Source: Azadirachta indica (taxonomy: Eukaryota > Streptophyta > Magnoliopsida > Sapindales > Meliaceae). From it: 64,000 bases of DNA. The first letter of the stretch is position 1. Every line of letters begins with the position of its first letter. Of this stretch, positions 11,948-25,080 are shown in pieces. Location of the stretch: the NCBI GenBank assembly GCA_022749755.1, contig CM040441.1, positions 5,626,890 through 5,690,889 of the forward strand, read 5' to 3'. The notes beneath the pieces were generated by a model. The model had not been told where the DNA came from. It searched no databases and saw nothing but the letters and a program-made list of their open reading frames with translations. The position numbers and the translations under genes were made by a program.

Positions 11948-13650
11948 CTGGCAAGCCCATTTGTGGAAAAGCTCAACCCCTTCCTCCATGGATTTGTTTT
12001 GAATGGCCTCGACAATAGCAAAGGAAATGAATGCCCTGAGATCGCTAGTGGTCAAGGTCAAATGCATAAAGTCATCCTTTTTGTTGGTGAGAAGAACTTC
12101 GAGAAATAGCTCACAGTAGCTTTTCCTTGACTTGAGGCCGAATGTCTCATTCTTTTCAAGGGGTTATATTCGGTTGAGTCCTCTTCCTTCTCAATCTAAT
12201 CTAGGGGACACTTCCTAGGAGTTTTAGCTTCCCTAACTTGTACATCTGTTGATTTTTTCCCTTCCTCCTTTGGGGCCAGCAAACTCTTTGAACCACTTAA
12301 CCGTGGTGGAACTTTTTTGGTCTGGTGGGAGAGAGGATTCTTAGATGTTTGCCCTAACCCCGACCATGATTTTCCTTTGTTTTGCTTGGTCTTGTGGAGT
12401 ACGGATTGGAGATTGCTTGAGGAACTCTTCCCTGCTGTAGTATTCTTTCCGATTTGTCCTAAGGCCATTTTCCCTGCAAGAAGAAATAAAATGGTCAGGA
12501 GAATAAATAACTCAAGATCTAAGTCAAATTCAGGAGGTAATTACTCTTTCTGGTTACAAGTAGTTCTCTGCCAATTAAAGCATAAGCAACTAATTCGGAG
12601 CTAATCAGGGAGTTAGGAGAAAGCAGGTTCCTTTGATCAGCAATAGTGACTTTTTCAATAGCAAGCCTCTCTTAAGGAAATGTTGGCTAAAATGGGAACC
12701 ATTTCCCATAAATCAACAAGAAAAAAACAGACAAATGGTTAGAACAGAAAAGATGCATGCAGAAAAAAGTTATGTTCGAAAGTTGTACTCACCATCATAA
12801 TTAAAAATAATGAGCACACTACCATTTATACCCAAACGCTCAATTGACTGACCCCAATTCTCTCCTACAAAAACCTAAGGTTGGGGCACCAATTACAATC
12901 TTCTTCGTTTTGGGCCAAGATTGAAGGTAGCAAAACCTACGGTTGCTTTTTGGGTTTTTCTTTAGCATGAATATGTATCTAATTTCCTCGATACTAGGGG
13001 AGGATTTCCAACAACAGCCTAGATCACAAACAACAACGATCATTTGCCACTCATTTAAGTTCAATAGGTAAGGAGGAATGTCAAAGAAGTACAATAGTTC
13101 CTCATAAAAAGTTATCTCACCCTCCTTGGGTTCACTAAGGAATTCATCTAATTTAGGAACCTAAGGACAATGTCTTTAGGGATCTGATACATCTTCTTGT
13201 AGGCCTTAAGGTTAAAAAAAGTTACGAAAGATACGTACCAATTCGTCTCGTACGGTCAAGCTTTTCTAGTTAGTTTTGGGATGCTCTTATTATTGTTGGA
13301 CTCAATCTCTTCCATCATTATTTGCACTTACAACATTGTCCTCAATATCCTCATTCCAATCTCCTACCTTAAAGGAGAACACCTCGGGTATTTCACAAGT
13401 TGACTCCACACCTGTAGGAGCCCCTATATAACTAGAGGTAGCCTCATCCGCTGATTGGGTTGTAAGTCTATCTATCAAGCTATCTATTTCTTGGAGAACA
13501 TCTTGATTTGTAGCATTGGTTCTTTGAGGATCCGTGTTCTCTTACACATCATTATAAGAATCATCACAAATAACTACAGTCTCAAGTTTCTTAGCTTTGG
13601 AAGTTCCAGCCTTGGGGACATTATACTCTAGAAGTTTCACTTTGAGGGAT
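11948..13650 (-). mobile_element. degenerate retroelement, gag-like coding remnants
   Basis: Several minus-strand stretches read as protein but are broken by stops and frameshifts. About 13,620-13,300 reads TCEIPEVFSFKVGDWNEDIE. About 13,094-12,840 reads SIEEIRYIFMLKKNPKSN and then WPKTKKIVIGAPT, which recalls the gag-type region annotated in plants as putative gypsy-type transposon protein. 12,468-12,196 is a Lys/Ser-rich linker. About 12,155-11,948 reads SRKSYCELFLEVLL then FISFAIVEAIQNKSMEEGVE, ending at a CAG|GTATAA donor-like site. The order is consistent with one decayed gene. No reverse transcriptase or integrase motif is visible, so only the gag-like part remains. Family assignment is from memory of motif style. 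Confidence 0.5.
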
Positions 13651-14650
13651 TTAGTCTTGGTATGTGGATAAACTACTTTTAAAAGGGATTTCACTGTAAA
13701 TTAGCAAATAATCACGCTTAACAAAAGAGATTAACTTATTACAAGCCTCATAGTCCATGTTGGATTCACTAAACAAAAATGTTGATGATATGTTGATGGA
13801 TGCCATATGACCTAATTCACACAAGTAACTCAATTACTAAACAATAGGAGGTCCTAACACAGCCCAACTCGAAACCAAATCGAGTCGGGCATAATATGCT
13901 AAGGTTAGTATTTCTATAGGGCTACAACTATATGAATAGTCCTTTATTCAAACACTTTCCACACCCTAACATACGAATTAAGTGTAAGTTTAAAAGCTTA
14001 TAGCATACTATACAAAAGACTTGAACCTCACAAATCAAACAGAAGTATTTAATCTAGAGTATCAAAGAGGTCAGAATCCTTAAACAAAAAACCCAAAAAC
14101 CTTACAAACCAAACATAAATACAAAACACATTGACAGACACACATGCATAACAAGTGTAATACAACTCGGAAGCTTGATATTTGAGAAAATACTTGAACA
14201 CAAAGCATTATACGCTGGACAGGGCCAGATTTCATGGTTGGGTAACACCTTCACTCAAGGTCAGGTTCTACGAAATACCAGAAGCAATAGATCACAAACC
14301 AAGTTGAAATCAAGGCACCAAGTGGACTCCAGATTGGGCAAAAATAAGGCCTAGGTCAGATAACAAAATACCACCAACCATAAACAACATGGTGATTTGA
14401 GATCAACTGCAAGTGTTGTCTAGTAACCACCCATCACCCCTCTTTCCATCGTGGGCGGTTATGGTTAGAAACAATGGCCAAACGGTTGACGCTTGCACCT
14501 ATAAAATTGTGGCGGACTGAAGAACAAGGTACGCACTTTTGAATTAAGCCAAAACTTTGCCAAAAATTACATCTCATTATTCAATCTTCTCCTCTTGAGT
14601 AACTACTGACTTAAACATCGGAGAACGCACGTTGGGGAGACCGGCTATTT
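13651..14650. other. flank of the degenerate retroelement
   Basis: Moderately GC-rich non-coding DNA, e.g. near 13,860 (CAACTCGAAACCAAATCGAGT, an imperfect inverted repeat) and 14,450 (CGTGGGCGGTTATGG). Probably untranslated or terminal-repeat sequence of the adjacent element, but no LTR pair could be matched. Confidence 0.3.
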
Positions 14651-15319
14651 TTTATTGTTATTGTGTTATAGACAAAAAAGAACTTCTAAAAAATTTGAAG
14701 ATCAAAGTTTTGTTGTTTGAGGTCGAAAGGGGTAATTTTTTAAACATCAACAAAAATATTTATTCCAAAATCTCGCTCCTTTGCTTGAAATTCATTAATA
14801 TATCTGGGTGGGAAGGAACCTCTAATTATAATTTCTCGCATCTACTTCCTTTAATTTCTTTTTTTTTTCTTTGGTAAGAGTTAGAAAAAAAGAAAGATGT
14901 TAAGGTAATTCAAACCAAACACAAGCTGTTCCTTTGTTGCCATAAACATGAAGACAGAGCTAGATCCTGCCATTTTACTATAGGCAAATCCTTACCCTAC
15001 TGGTGATCCTAATGCTAATCATTAAAATTAATGAAAGTATATATTTATTTATTTGGTAAAGCTAATCAAGTTTAAAATAATAATATAATAAATCTATGTG
15101 CACCACAGCATTGGTAGTTCCAAATTGATGGTTTCTTTTATTCAATACATAGTTTTAGATGCGGAGAATGCATGATTCTCTCTAATTTGTTTGTCTTAAT
15201 ACCCTAATATCTCCTATTATTTTCATAACACTCTGAATCCTCTCCTGTTAGTTGAGAAGATTAAGTATAATAATATGTAGATTTATAAAGTTTAACCTAT
15301 TAATTTAAATAATATTAAT

Positions 15320-15895
15320 AGTTTTAAAAATACTTATAAAAATTTAATTTATTAAAAAATAATAATTATACCCTTATTTAATAGTAATTAGTTAAAAAAT
15401 TATTTTCAAACTCTTAACTGAAAGTAAATATTAAAATAATAATATATTTTATTTTATAACACATTAATAACTAAATATTTATTAATATATTACAATTAAA
15501 ATATAAGTTTGTTTATTTTACAATATATTAACAATTCAATATTAATTAGGTATTAGAAAATAAATAAAATAAATCATAAATAAATACTAATCTATAAATA
15601 AAATATATTATAATACAATGTTTATAATTCATAAATAAATATTAATCTATAAATAAAATATATTATAATACAATACTTATAATTATATATATAAATCATA
15701 ACTATTATATTAAAATATAATTATAAAATTTTAAATATATTAACAATTCAATATTACATAGGTACTAGAAAATAAATAAAATAAATTATAAATTTAATAC
15801 TTTATTTATTTCTTTAGCTAATTACTATTAAATAAGGATATAATTATTATTTTTTAATAAATAGGGCATTATTATGGACATTTTTAACTCCTAGT
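15320..15895. repeat. foldback MITE relative of the 43.0-kb element
   Basis: Left arm AATAATTATACCCTTATTTAA is followed by TAGTAATTAGTTAAAAAATTAT, and the right arm reads ATTACTATTAAATAAGGATA then TAATTATTATTTTTTAATAA. The arms pair as inverted repeats and match the arms of the intact element at 43,021-43,736 (AACAATTATACCCTT / AAGGGTATAATTGTT). The terminal GGGTTAATGCC sequences are gone, so this is a decayed relative. Confidence 0.55.
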
Positions 15896-16660
15896 TGAAT
15901 ATATTTTATTTTATAACATATTGATAACTAAATATTTATTAATATATTATAATTAAAATATAAGTTTATTTATTCTATAATATATTAACAATTCAATATT
16001 AATAAGCTTAATGGGTCAAATTTTAGGAACTCATATGTCATTAATTCTTTTTCAGAATGTGAAACAATAATGATTTTTAGAATTTAAAAAAGAATGATCT
16101 TTTAAACTAAAAAAATGGATTCCACAACTAACAAATGGTTCAAACTAAAATTTTTTATGAAAATATAAAATATGTATTAGTAATATGGTATAACATTATT
16201 ATATCAATTTATATAGATAAATTTGTATCTGTAATAGTAACGATATAATATTTTTGTTTTTTAGATATATTGTTCCTCATATGTGAGTCAATATAAATAA
16301 TATTTTTATATTAAATATTAAATAAAATATTATAAATTATTCTTTGAATAAAAATTTATTTTAATTTTGAATTTTTTTACACATGATAAATTTATTTAAA
16401 TATTAAATAAAATTGATATTTCAATTTATGAATATCATGTTACAAAAAATTCAAAGTTTAAATAAATTTATATTCTAAATATAATTTATAAATTAGTTAT
16501 CAATGTACTTATAAAACAAAATAATATTAGTATTTTAATATTTATTTTCAATTAAAAGTTAAAAATAATTTTTTTAGTGACTGTGATATAAAGATATAAT
16601 TGTTATTTTTAATAAATTAGAATTTTTGTGGATATTTTTCAATAATATATTGTTTTTTAG
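15896..16660. repeat. second decayed foldback-family segment
   Basis: The left part repeats the inner sequence of the preceding element almost verbatim (ATATTTTATTTTATAACATA, CTAAATATTTATTAATATAT, TATTAACAATTCAATATTAAT). The right end (16,590-16,650) reads AAAGATATAATTGTTATTTTT and then GTGGATATTTTTCAA, matching the right arm of the family. Probably a nested or tandem relic of the same MITE family. Confidence 0.45.
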
Positions 16661-17384
16661 CTACAAAATTTTTTTTCTTCAAACACTTGTTTTAAAAATG
16701 ATTATTAGTTGTATCTGTTAGAATTAAAATTAAGCCGATTTGTTTTACTATGTTTAGTTTTATTAAGTATATCTCTGGTTTAAGTATTATTAGACTTTTT
16801 TTAATTTGTTAAGAATTTCTAAGTTTAAGAGGATTTCTAATTTATATTATTTTATTATTTCAGTTTATATAAAGGCATGATTATGTACTTAGTTAATAAT
16901 TAAAGAAAGATTTAATATAGTTTCATTTTCTTTGATATTATTGTTTCCTATGAATCATTGAATGCATTATATGAATTGAACATGAGAAATATAAATGTTA
17001 TTAAACTATTGTACATGAAAAGTTATATTTAATAATTAATATTTAGTTCATTGTGTATAATAACTGTTTCTTTTATTGTTATCGACTAACTAACTGAGTT
17101 ACTGTTTGTGCACTTATTAACTCTATTAATATTATATTACAATAGTACTGATACAATGAGTAATACTAACATATATGCTGTATTATTTTGTTAATCTACT
17201 TCTTCAATTTTATGCACTAAATATTATGTAAAACGTATAAAATAAATGATATTTCTTATCATAATATTTTTGTTGGGGGTGTTCATACATATATATATAT
17301 TATATAATGTAAAATTTTAAAAACAATCATATGCAATAATATATTGATGTATTGTGGTCAACCTATGTATACCCACGTTATGTA

Positions 17385-17665
17385 TAATTAAATCTTATCA
17401 AATTAATTATTGAGAATCTTTGATTTTAGGATTATAATTATTTATCGGGAGGCAAAGATTACAGAGCATGAGTCACTTGCGGCAATATCTTTAGAAACGC
17501 GTGATGATATATATCTTAATGATATTTTTAGAAACGCGAGATTCTAATTATTCACATGGAAGGAGCCTGCAGGAGTTAGAATAATGTCGGTGAGTAATAA
17601 ATAAATTTGGTAACCCTAAAATCAAATCCAACCCAAAGTAAATAGCACACTAATTTTTGAGTTTC
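17385..17665 (+). repeat. 280-bp diverged direct repeat, copy 1
   Basis: Shared with 19,000-19,290: ATTAAATC.TA.CAAATTAAT, GGCAATATCTTTAGAAA, CGTGA, CACATGGAAGGA/CACGTGGAAGGA, GTTAGAA, GTCGGTGAGTA/GTCAGTGAGTA, AAATCAAATCCAACCCAAA and TTTTGAGTTTCTTTT. Downstream at about 17,765 is CATATAAAGGGG, TATA-like. The pair may be duplicated promoter DNA of a lost gene; no protein is recognisable after either copy. Confidence 0.7.
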
Positions 17666-18999
17666 TTTTCTAATTACATCAGGATTTTGCTAAAAATTTA
17701 TATAATTACATTTGGTAGCTTATTTTAAAATTTTATGTACATTTGGTATAATTTTGATTCTCATATAAAGGGGTATTAACCCATACAAAGTGGATGACTC
17801 ATATTTAACTCTTTGACAATGTGAAAAAATCAAAAGCACTGCCTCCTTCTCTATCTATCTATGGGATGAAAGGCCGGAGGCATTTGGTTTTCCCTTCAGT
17901 GAAGAATTAAGGCCTCACAATCACTCGTTAATATATTTTTTTTGCATTTGTTTTTTTTGTTCATGGTTTGATATTTTACTGTTTTAAGCATAAACAAACT
18001 GCTTCAATCCATCTCAAAGTTGGTGGTTAAACTCTACTCGATGATGATACTGTAAGGAGGTTTTATAAAAAAAATAGCTCCATATTAGGATAATAAAAAG
18101 CTTAACATCACTCATTCTTATTACTTTACAATATTAAAAAGATAATTAAAAGGTTATCTTATTCAAAAGCCCAATTATAAAATATCTCTCACTCACGTTA
18201 TAATTGAACATCTTTATGTTCAAAGCGTATGTTTATTTACCACTTTAAATTGATTTCCAACTTTAAATTTTGATTTTTATAGCCTTGTTTGTTAATTTTA
18301 TTTTCTATATAACTTTTTTCATAATTTGTAATCTTATCCCCATATTTGAAACGTAAAGTAGATATAGATTTAAAAAACAAGTTCATTCATAATTACATTC
18401 CTAAAACTGGCTAAGATAACCATTAACCATTAAATTTATGTTGTCATCATTTTACTTAATTTATTGGGATCATGACCGAAATGACTCTATAGTCGTTGTC
18501 AAACAATTCTTTAATTAATTTAATTTAGAAGTGTAAATTGCACACCATAAGCATATCGGCTAGTTCAAAAAATCTATTTCCACATAATATATTTGAAATG
18601 ATAGAACTATATTGTTAATCACAATAAAAATATATCTTAATTTATTATATGATTTAAATTTGAGGATTAAAATAATAATATTTTAATAGATCAAATTGAC
18701 GAAAATTAGATAAAGAGTTTCTCGAAATTATATTTAGCACATTCAAAAAAATACAGGAATGTTTTTACTGTTTATCTAAAAGTTAGAAATATATCACAGT
18801 AACCTTATTATGATAATTACGAAGCATGTTGAGTCTATGATACTACACATGCATTGCCATCGATAATATCCTTTCAGTATCTATTATAAAAATTAAATCG
18901 TCTTAGAGTTTGAATATTTTTCAAATTATATATATTATTTTAAGTATAATGTTACAGTTTTTTACAATTTAAAATTTGAAATATATACACGTTGTGTAT
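17666..18999. other. intergenic DNA between the two 280-bp repeats
   Basis: A possible TATA element near 17,767 is followed by a pyrimidine-rich stretch (CTGCCTCCTTCTCTATCTATC, near 17,842), which looks like a transcribed 5' leader, but no reading frame of note follows. The rest is AT-rich with nothing recognisable. Confidence 0.35.
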
Positions 19000-19290
19000 A
19001 ATTAAATCATAACAAATTAATAATTTGATAATTATTTGTTGGGATGGGAGAGATTACACGGTGTGATTCACGTGCGGCAATATCTTTAGAAATCCGTGAC
19101 AATATCTTAATAAGAGTAAATCAAATTCACGTGGAAGGAAGCTGATGAAGTTAGAACAGAGTCAGTGAGTAGTTAATCTCCGTCTGACAATAATTTACAT
19201 TAGGGCTGAGAGAAATAAATTGGTAACTCCAAAATCAAATCCAACCCAAATTAAATCCCACACTGTAACTTTTGAGTTTCTTTTGGAAAT
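19000..19290 (+). repeat. 280-bp diverged direct repeat, copy 2
   Basis: Partner of 17,385-17,665. Differs by an extra insert near 19,175-19,215 (TCTCCGTCTGACAATAATTT) between the GTGAGTA word and the AAATAAATTGGTAAC word. Non-coding. Confidence 0.7.
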
Positions 19291-20016
19291 ACTGATATTA
19301 TGTATCAGTACAGTAGTAAGGATGTTACTCGAAATTTACATATATTTATAGCTTCTTTCAGGACTCCATGCAAATTAAACGTGCAGCAATTTCGATTCTT
19401 AAGACTGTAAATTTCCTGCTCATCCAAAACTCTATGCACATGTTGTGTAATTTATGACGATTCTCAAAGTGTATATATTTGTTGTTCATTTCAGAATTCT
19501 ACGCATCCGTAGTGCTATTTCAATTCTCAGATCAAGGAAGTAGGTAATTCATCGTTAGAAATTATTAGTGAGTGACTTTAATATGCAGTAATTTTAAAAA
19601 TATAACTATTATCAAATAAAATAATTAACAATCATATATGAGTATCAAGTGAGTATTGCTTAATTAGTTTTATTAATAAAATTAATTATTTATATCAAAT
19701 AATTTATTATAATATTTTAAAATGAAGAATTAAAGCACAATAATTTCAAACTAATCTGAAATGTTATTTATTTTATGGATGAAATTGTATTGTTATTAAA
19801 ATTTGCTTTATAGTTATGTTTTCTTTTTGTTTTCTGCTTTGTAGCTCAATACTACAAGATACATTTTCTTTGTTCTATGAATTGCTTTTGAAAATACCAA
19901 CGGATCATGCATTGTGTTTGTTTCAATAAAAAGGACAAAAATGAAATAGTTTATTTGTTATTTTGACAAACCTTACGGGTCTCAATGAAATTTAATTTCG
20001 GATGAAAAACTCATCT

Positions 20017-20098
20017 CGTCGCCTGAGAGATTCGAACTCTCGCGGGGAAACCCCATGTACTTAGCAGGCACACGCCTTAACCACTCGGCCAAAGCGAC
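20017..20098 (-). tRNA. tRNA-Ser (anticodon GCT)
   Basis: On the minus strand the sequence starts GTCGCTTTGGCCGAGTGG and ends TTCGAATCTCTCAGGCGACG. The 7-bp acceptor stem pairs (GTCGCTT with AGGCGAC, one G-U), with discriminator base G as expected for serine. The anticodon loop CTGCTAA carries GCT, decoding AGC/AGU. A long class II variable arm (CATGGGGTTTCCCCG) and a perfect T-arm (GAGAG TTCGAAT CTCTC) are present. A-box and B-box fall within the D- and T-arms. There is no intron and CCA is not encoded, as normal for nuclear plant tRNA genes. The length is 82 nt. It stands alone, with no other tRNA in the window. Confidence 0.95.
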
Positions 20099-20594
20099 TT
20101 GAATTAATCATTGTGGACGTTGTATAAATATAAACATTAATATTGATTATGATCAAAGTCCAGATTGATATCCACCACTTGCTTCATCCAATCTCTCCAG
20201 CTTCATGCCTTTGTTTTGCACGATTTAATGAATAACACATGATTTGTTGGTCATGGTTTCTACAATTTCATCTTCACTAAGTCAGATTTTTCGTTTTGAT
20301 TTTCATGTAATAAGAGTAACTCCACTTAGTATCAACCATCATGAAAAATGGCAACTTGTAATTGGTCTATTAGCACTATAAATAAGTCTCATTAGTTAAT
20401 TAAATTCATAACTTTGAGCTTCTAATTCCTTTCATCTATTGTTCGCTTTGTATCTTTAAATGCTTTCATTAAATTTACTTGGAAGCCACCTAATAAGTTC
20501 ACAACACCCTATCAGCACAACCCTTCAATATAAAAATATTTCTATTCTTGTAAGTATGCCATGTGATTACTATTAATTTTATAATTATTCTTAC

Positions 20595-20630
20595 ATTTTA
20601 TTTATTTATTTATTTATTTATTTATTTTGC
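20595..20630. repeat. (TTTA)n microsatellite
   Basis: About eight consecutive TTTA/TATT units within AT-rich intergenic DNA. Confidence 0.85.
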
Positions 20631-20848
20631 ACTTATTATAATACTATAATTTCTATAACATTTCTTATTACTATCGTAACTTGAGAATTAATTGAAAATA
20701 TCTAATCTAATCTCACCAAGCTTGAATTTGCGGCTCTAGATCATCATTGAAAATTTTAATAGCCATAAGTGAAGAGAATGAAATTCCTATTAGCCTATAA
20801 GAATGCTTGTACTGCTTATTCACAGCGATAATAAGATCATTGACTTTT

Positions 20849-21687
20849 AAGGATTAGTTTGGCAGTGTTAAAAAATAAGTGTTAATATAATTATTATTTA
20901 TATTTTTTTTAACACTTTTATTTTTAGCAGTTTTTAAAAAACCGTTTAAGTATTTGGCTAACAATATCGAAAAATATTTATTGATGTTAAATTAGGTGTT
21001 TAGAAGTGTAATTAAAAAAATACTTGTATATTGACAAATTATTAAAATAGACATATATTAAAATAAGTAATATATTCATATAATGATATTTTTTACTAAA
21101 AACAAATATTATATATATAGCATTTTTTTTTATAAACATTTTTTAAAAAATTGAATAAAAATTTGTTATGAAAATAATTACAGCTTTAATAATTTAAAAA
21201 AATAATATTTTTTTGTTATGAAAATAACTACAATTTTAATAATATTAATTATCTATTAAAAATTAAAATATAAATAAAATTATAAATGTCATGAACACAA
21301 ATAACATATCAATTTCAATAATTTATTCATCTAGAGAGAAAAAAAATAACAAATTATAATTTCCAAATATCTAATATAATCTATTATATGTTCATGTATA
21401 TAATAACCTAAATTAAAATCTTTTTAATCGAAAAAATCAAATATTTAAGAAATGTAATTTTCAAATTTGCTTAGAAATATTTTGAAAAGAATAAAATTTT
21501 TATCAACTGTGCAAGTGCTATTCTTTTAAGCACGTGAAGAATTAATTTGAGAAAGTATCAAATTTGTACTAACCGAATAATCATTTCAAGTGTTAAAATT
21601 TTTTCAATACATTTTATTTAAATTTGTGAAATATATAATTTAATACTTTATAACTATTAATTAACATTGTCAAACTCACTCTAACCT
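20849..21687. mobile_element. MITE-like element with imperfect terminal inverted repeats
   Basis: The left end reads AAGGATTAGTTTGGCAGTGT, and the right end in reverse complement reads AAGGTTAGAGTGAGTTTGAC then AATGTTAA. The interior is AT-rich and non-coding. The end similarity (AAGG.TTAG...GTTTG.CA.TGTTAA) supports a non-autonomous DNA transposon. No convincing target duplication was seen. Confidence 0.45.
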
Positions 21688-24600
21688 TGATAGTGAATTT
21701 TCAACATTTTCACAAAAAATTCAAGGCCCCCTCTATTTATGAACCTACATATTCACTCACCAAATGGGTTCATTATACTATTTCAAAGTCTTAATTGATA
21801 CATTTACACACTATTCATTTACTCTTCATATATCTACCTATCTACCTACAATGTGACTTGCGCAAATCATTAGATTACATGTATACTTTCTAGAATATCT
21901 AACGAAGACTATATGCCTTGATAATACAAGTCAATTCGCATCAAAGACTTTTAAGGATTATTATATTCGAAAAGCTTTTGGAGATTATTGATGAGTTTTT
22001 ATACAATACAATACAATATATCCACCATTCTTTGTAGTCACTTGAGAAATTCAATAAGTCTCCCTGAACTCCCATTTTCCCTTTTCTTTTGAAATAATTA
22101 GAGCTCATTTTTTGGTATCTATTTTATTTGTTAGCTTTTATGAGTACTTGAAAGGGTTTGTTTTTGTTCATGGTGTACTTTCATAATTTATTGCAAGCAA
22201 GCATCTTTCTTTTCAGTTATACAGTGTTAGACTTTATTTTCTCTAATATTCATATTAAGTCGATTTTCACTTACATGTTAGTATAGTAAAATAAATATTT
22301 GAACTTATATTAAAAGAAAAATATCTAAAAAATAAAGGATAAAAGGTTCAAATTCATAAATTTTCAATCAAAATTTTTTATTAATATCTAACGCAATGAA
22401 GAGTTTCTGTGAAGAAGTCATGTTTCATCTAAATTAAAAATATTTTAAAATTCTTAATGATATATAATTAGAATTTTACTATAATTAATATTTCAATAAA
22501 CTTTTTCTCACAATATAAAAATTTACTTGTTAATATGAGGTGACAATATCTATTATTGAGTATAAAATTGAACAATATGGTAGAAATAAAAATTGCTTTA
22601 CAAGGTATATTAATTTACAGTTTCTAATAGAAATCAATATTAAAATAGATATAGGTAAAGCATTTTTATTATACTTTTAAAGCGATCAAAATGATTAATA
22701 AAGAGTTATTAAAGCCGTAAACAATTATGTAAGACATATTATTGTAATAATAATTAATAATTAATAATTAATAATTAACGAAATTTATTGTAAAGTTAAA
22801 ACAACATATATCATTAATTCAAAGATATAAGATTTTGGGAAAGTAAACAAAATGATTTGGTAAAAGAAAAGACTGATTTTAGACATATTATTCATAAAAC
22901 CTTTTCAATTACTACTAAGAAAGGACAAGTAGAAGATCTAAAAGAATAATTAAAAAGCTTAGTCATTTATTGTTTTATGAATTTGAAAAAGCTAGAATAT
23001 TTAGATTAGAGATTAGTATATAATCAGGTAAAACTTAATCTATATAAAAATTTTAAATTATATTGTAATATTAAAAGAGTTTTTGGTCGCTAAAATAAAT
23101 CTTGTTATTTAAACTCTTGTATTAAAATTCAACCATATTATATTACAATATGGAGTTCATAAATTGCATATAATTTATTTTAGGCAGAATGCTTGACACT
23201 TCCTTATTATTTGGTCTAATGCTTCATTATTCCCTATTGTTTGTTAAATATCTCATTATTCTCTTAAAATTTTCTTTTACCCTTTAAAAAAATATGACAT
23301 GCTATATATAATATAAAACTATCGTATTAGTTAGTATGATAAGTTTATATAAGAGGTTTTGTAGATAAAATTTTGGAAGTTATTACTAATTTTGGACATT
23401 TTTTTAGAGTAACTCAATATTTTATGATTTTGTTTTATTGAGAGAGATTCTCTATTTTTATTATAATTATTTGAATTCTCAATTTTCTTTTCTTTTCTTT
23501 ATACATTTCTTAATTCATACATTATATTAAAAAAATTTTAAAATTATAATAAAAAATATTTTTTTGTCAATTATTTGACTTCTGTCCAAATATTTAGTGC
23601 CTTGGATGTGTTTCAAAAGTATCATACAACTACAATTACTATTAAAACTCATATAGTAGCCACTATTTGGTCAACTTCGTTAGAAAACTTAAAGATAGTT
23701 GAGAGATATTTTTATCGTTTTACATAAATCCAAACAAAATAATAGCTTTTTATCTTCCAACCGTTTGTCTTTTGTTTTAATATTCAATAACTACACCATA
23801 TTTCAAAATTATATATCTCATAATTATAGTAATTATTAAGAAATATTAATCATAGTTATTACCACCATTAACTTTACCATTAGACGAGATGGTTGAATTT
23901 CAATAATTTAGAATGTGCCTATATGAGATGTTATATTCATTGCTAAATAGTTGTTACAATTATGAGATAATTTTGAAATATATTATAGCCAATAATGCTA
24001 CGACAAAAAATAAAGTAGTTTGTATATAAATGACCATATCATTTTATTTGAACTCGTATAAAATAATGAAAATATTCTTTACTAGTACAAGTTCTTTAAC
24101 TAAGCTATTTTTTAAAATAGAGGTTTAAAAGTTTGGACTCGTATAATAATAAATCTTAATATTTTATAAGTTTCTATATGCAACATACTTAGTCTTGAAA
24201 ATAGACACAATACTTATTTGGTTGCTATTTTATAAATAAGATAAATACGGAAACTAGATTTTGTCCTTTTTATTAATTATAAAGTATAAAACAAGTTAAA
24301 ATTATTTTTTTAAATTAAAAATAGTTTTCAAATCATTGAATAGAGTATATTGTCAATTAAATTATAAAGAATAATGTGGTATTATATATTTAAAATGATA
24401 TTGAAAAAGATAAATTATACTAACTTATTTTTTTTTTTTATTTGAAATATTTGACAAAATTAAAAGTAAGACCCTTTTTAAACAAAAAAAGATATAACTC
24501 TATTTAACTAATTTTGTAAATCATTTAGATTAATCAAATTAATTTATATATCAAAATATTAATTATTACATGATATTTAGATTAATTAGATCCAACAAAA

Positions 24601-25080
24601 AATGATTAGAAAAGAAAACAAGAGAATGAGATTCCGTAGACAGGAGATAGGCTTCCTTTCAAGCAGAGATTAAAGAAAAGCAAACAAGTATTGGAGTCGA
24701 TTTTATGAATAGAAGTTTTAAAACAGAAATTTTAGAAAATTTTAAGATTTAGTTCGAAATTGAGGAGTTGTAGTTTTAGAGTTATAGTTATTGTGAGATA
24801 AAAAATTTAAATGTTATTAATAAAAAAGTATATAAGTCTTATAAAAAATTAATGTTATTAAATATTTTTTTTCAATTTTATTTTTTAAAAAAAGTGAAAG
24901 TTAGTAATACTAAATATACCCTAAATTCATTAATATTTTTCTAATTAATTAAAACATTATAAGTCTTTTATTTTGCAATTTCTTTAAAAATTTCAAAAAT
25001 GTTTAATTAGTATGAAATAGTTAATAAATATTAAAAAATAAAAAAAAATATTTTCTAAAAAATAAAATCATAATATATAA
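21688..25080. other. AT-rich intergenic DNA
   Basis: No gene-like frame over about 3.4 kb. Contains a short 7-bp tandem repeat, (TAATAAT)n, at 22,741-22,779, and purine/pyrimidine-biased AT tracts. A segment at 24,700-24,915 (AAAACAGAAATTTTAG, GAGGAGTTGTAGTTTTAGAG) resembles a decayed MITE arm, but no partner arm was found. Confidence 0.4.

Noticed and set aside
12317..12604. 95-residue plus-strand frame
   Set aside because: Antisense to the Lys/Ser-rich linker of the gag-like remnant, whose reading on the minus strand is the protein-like one.
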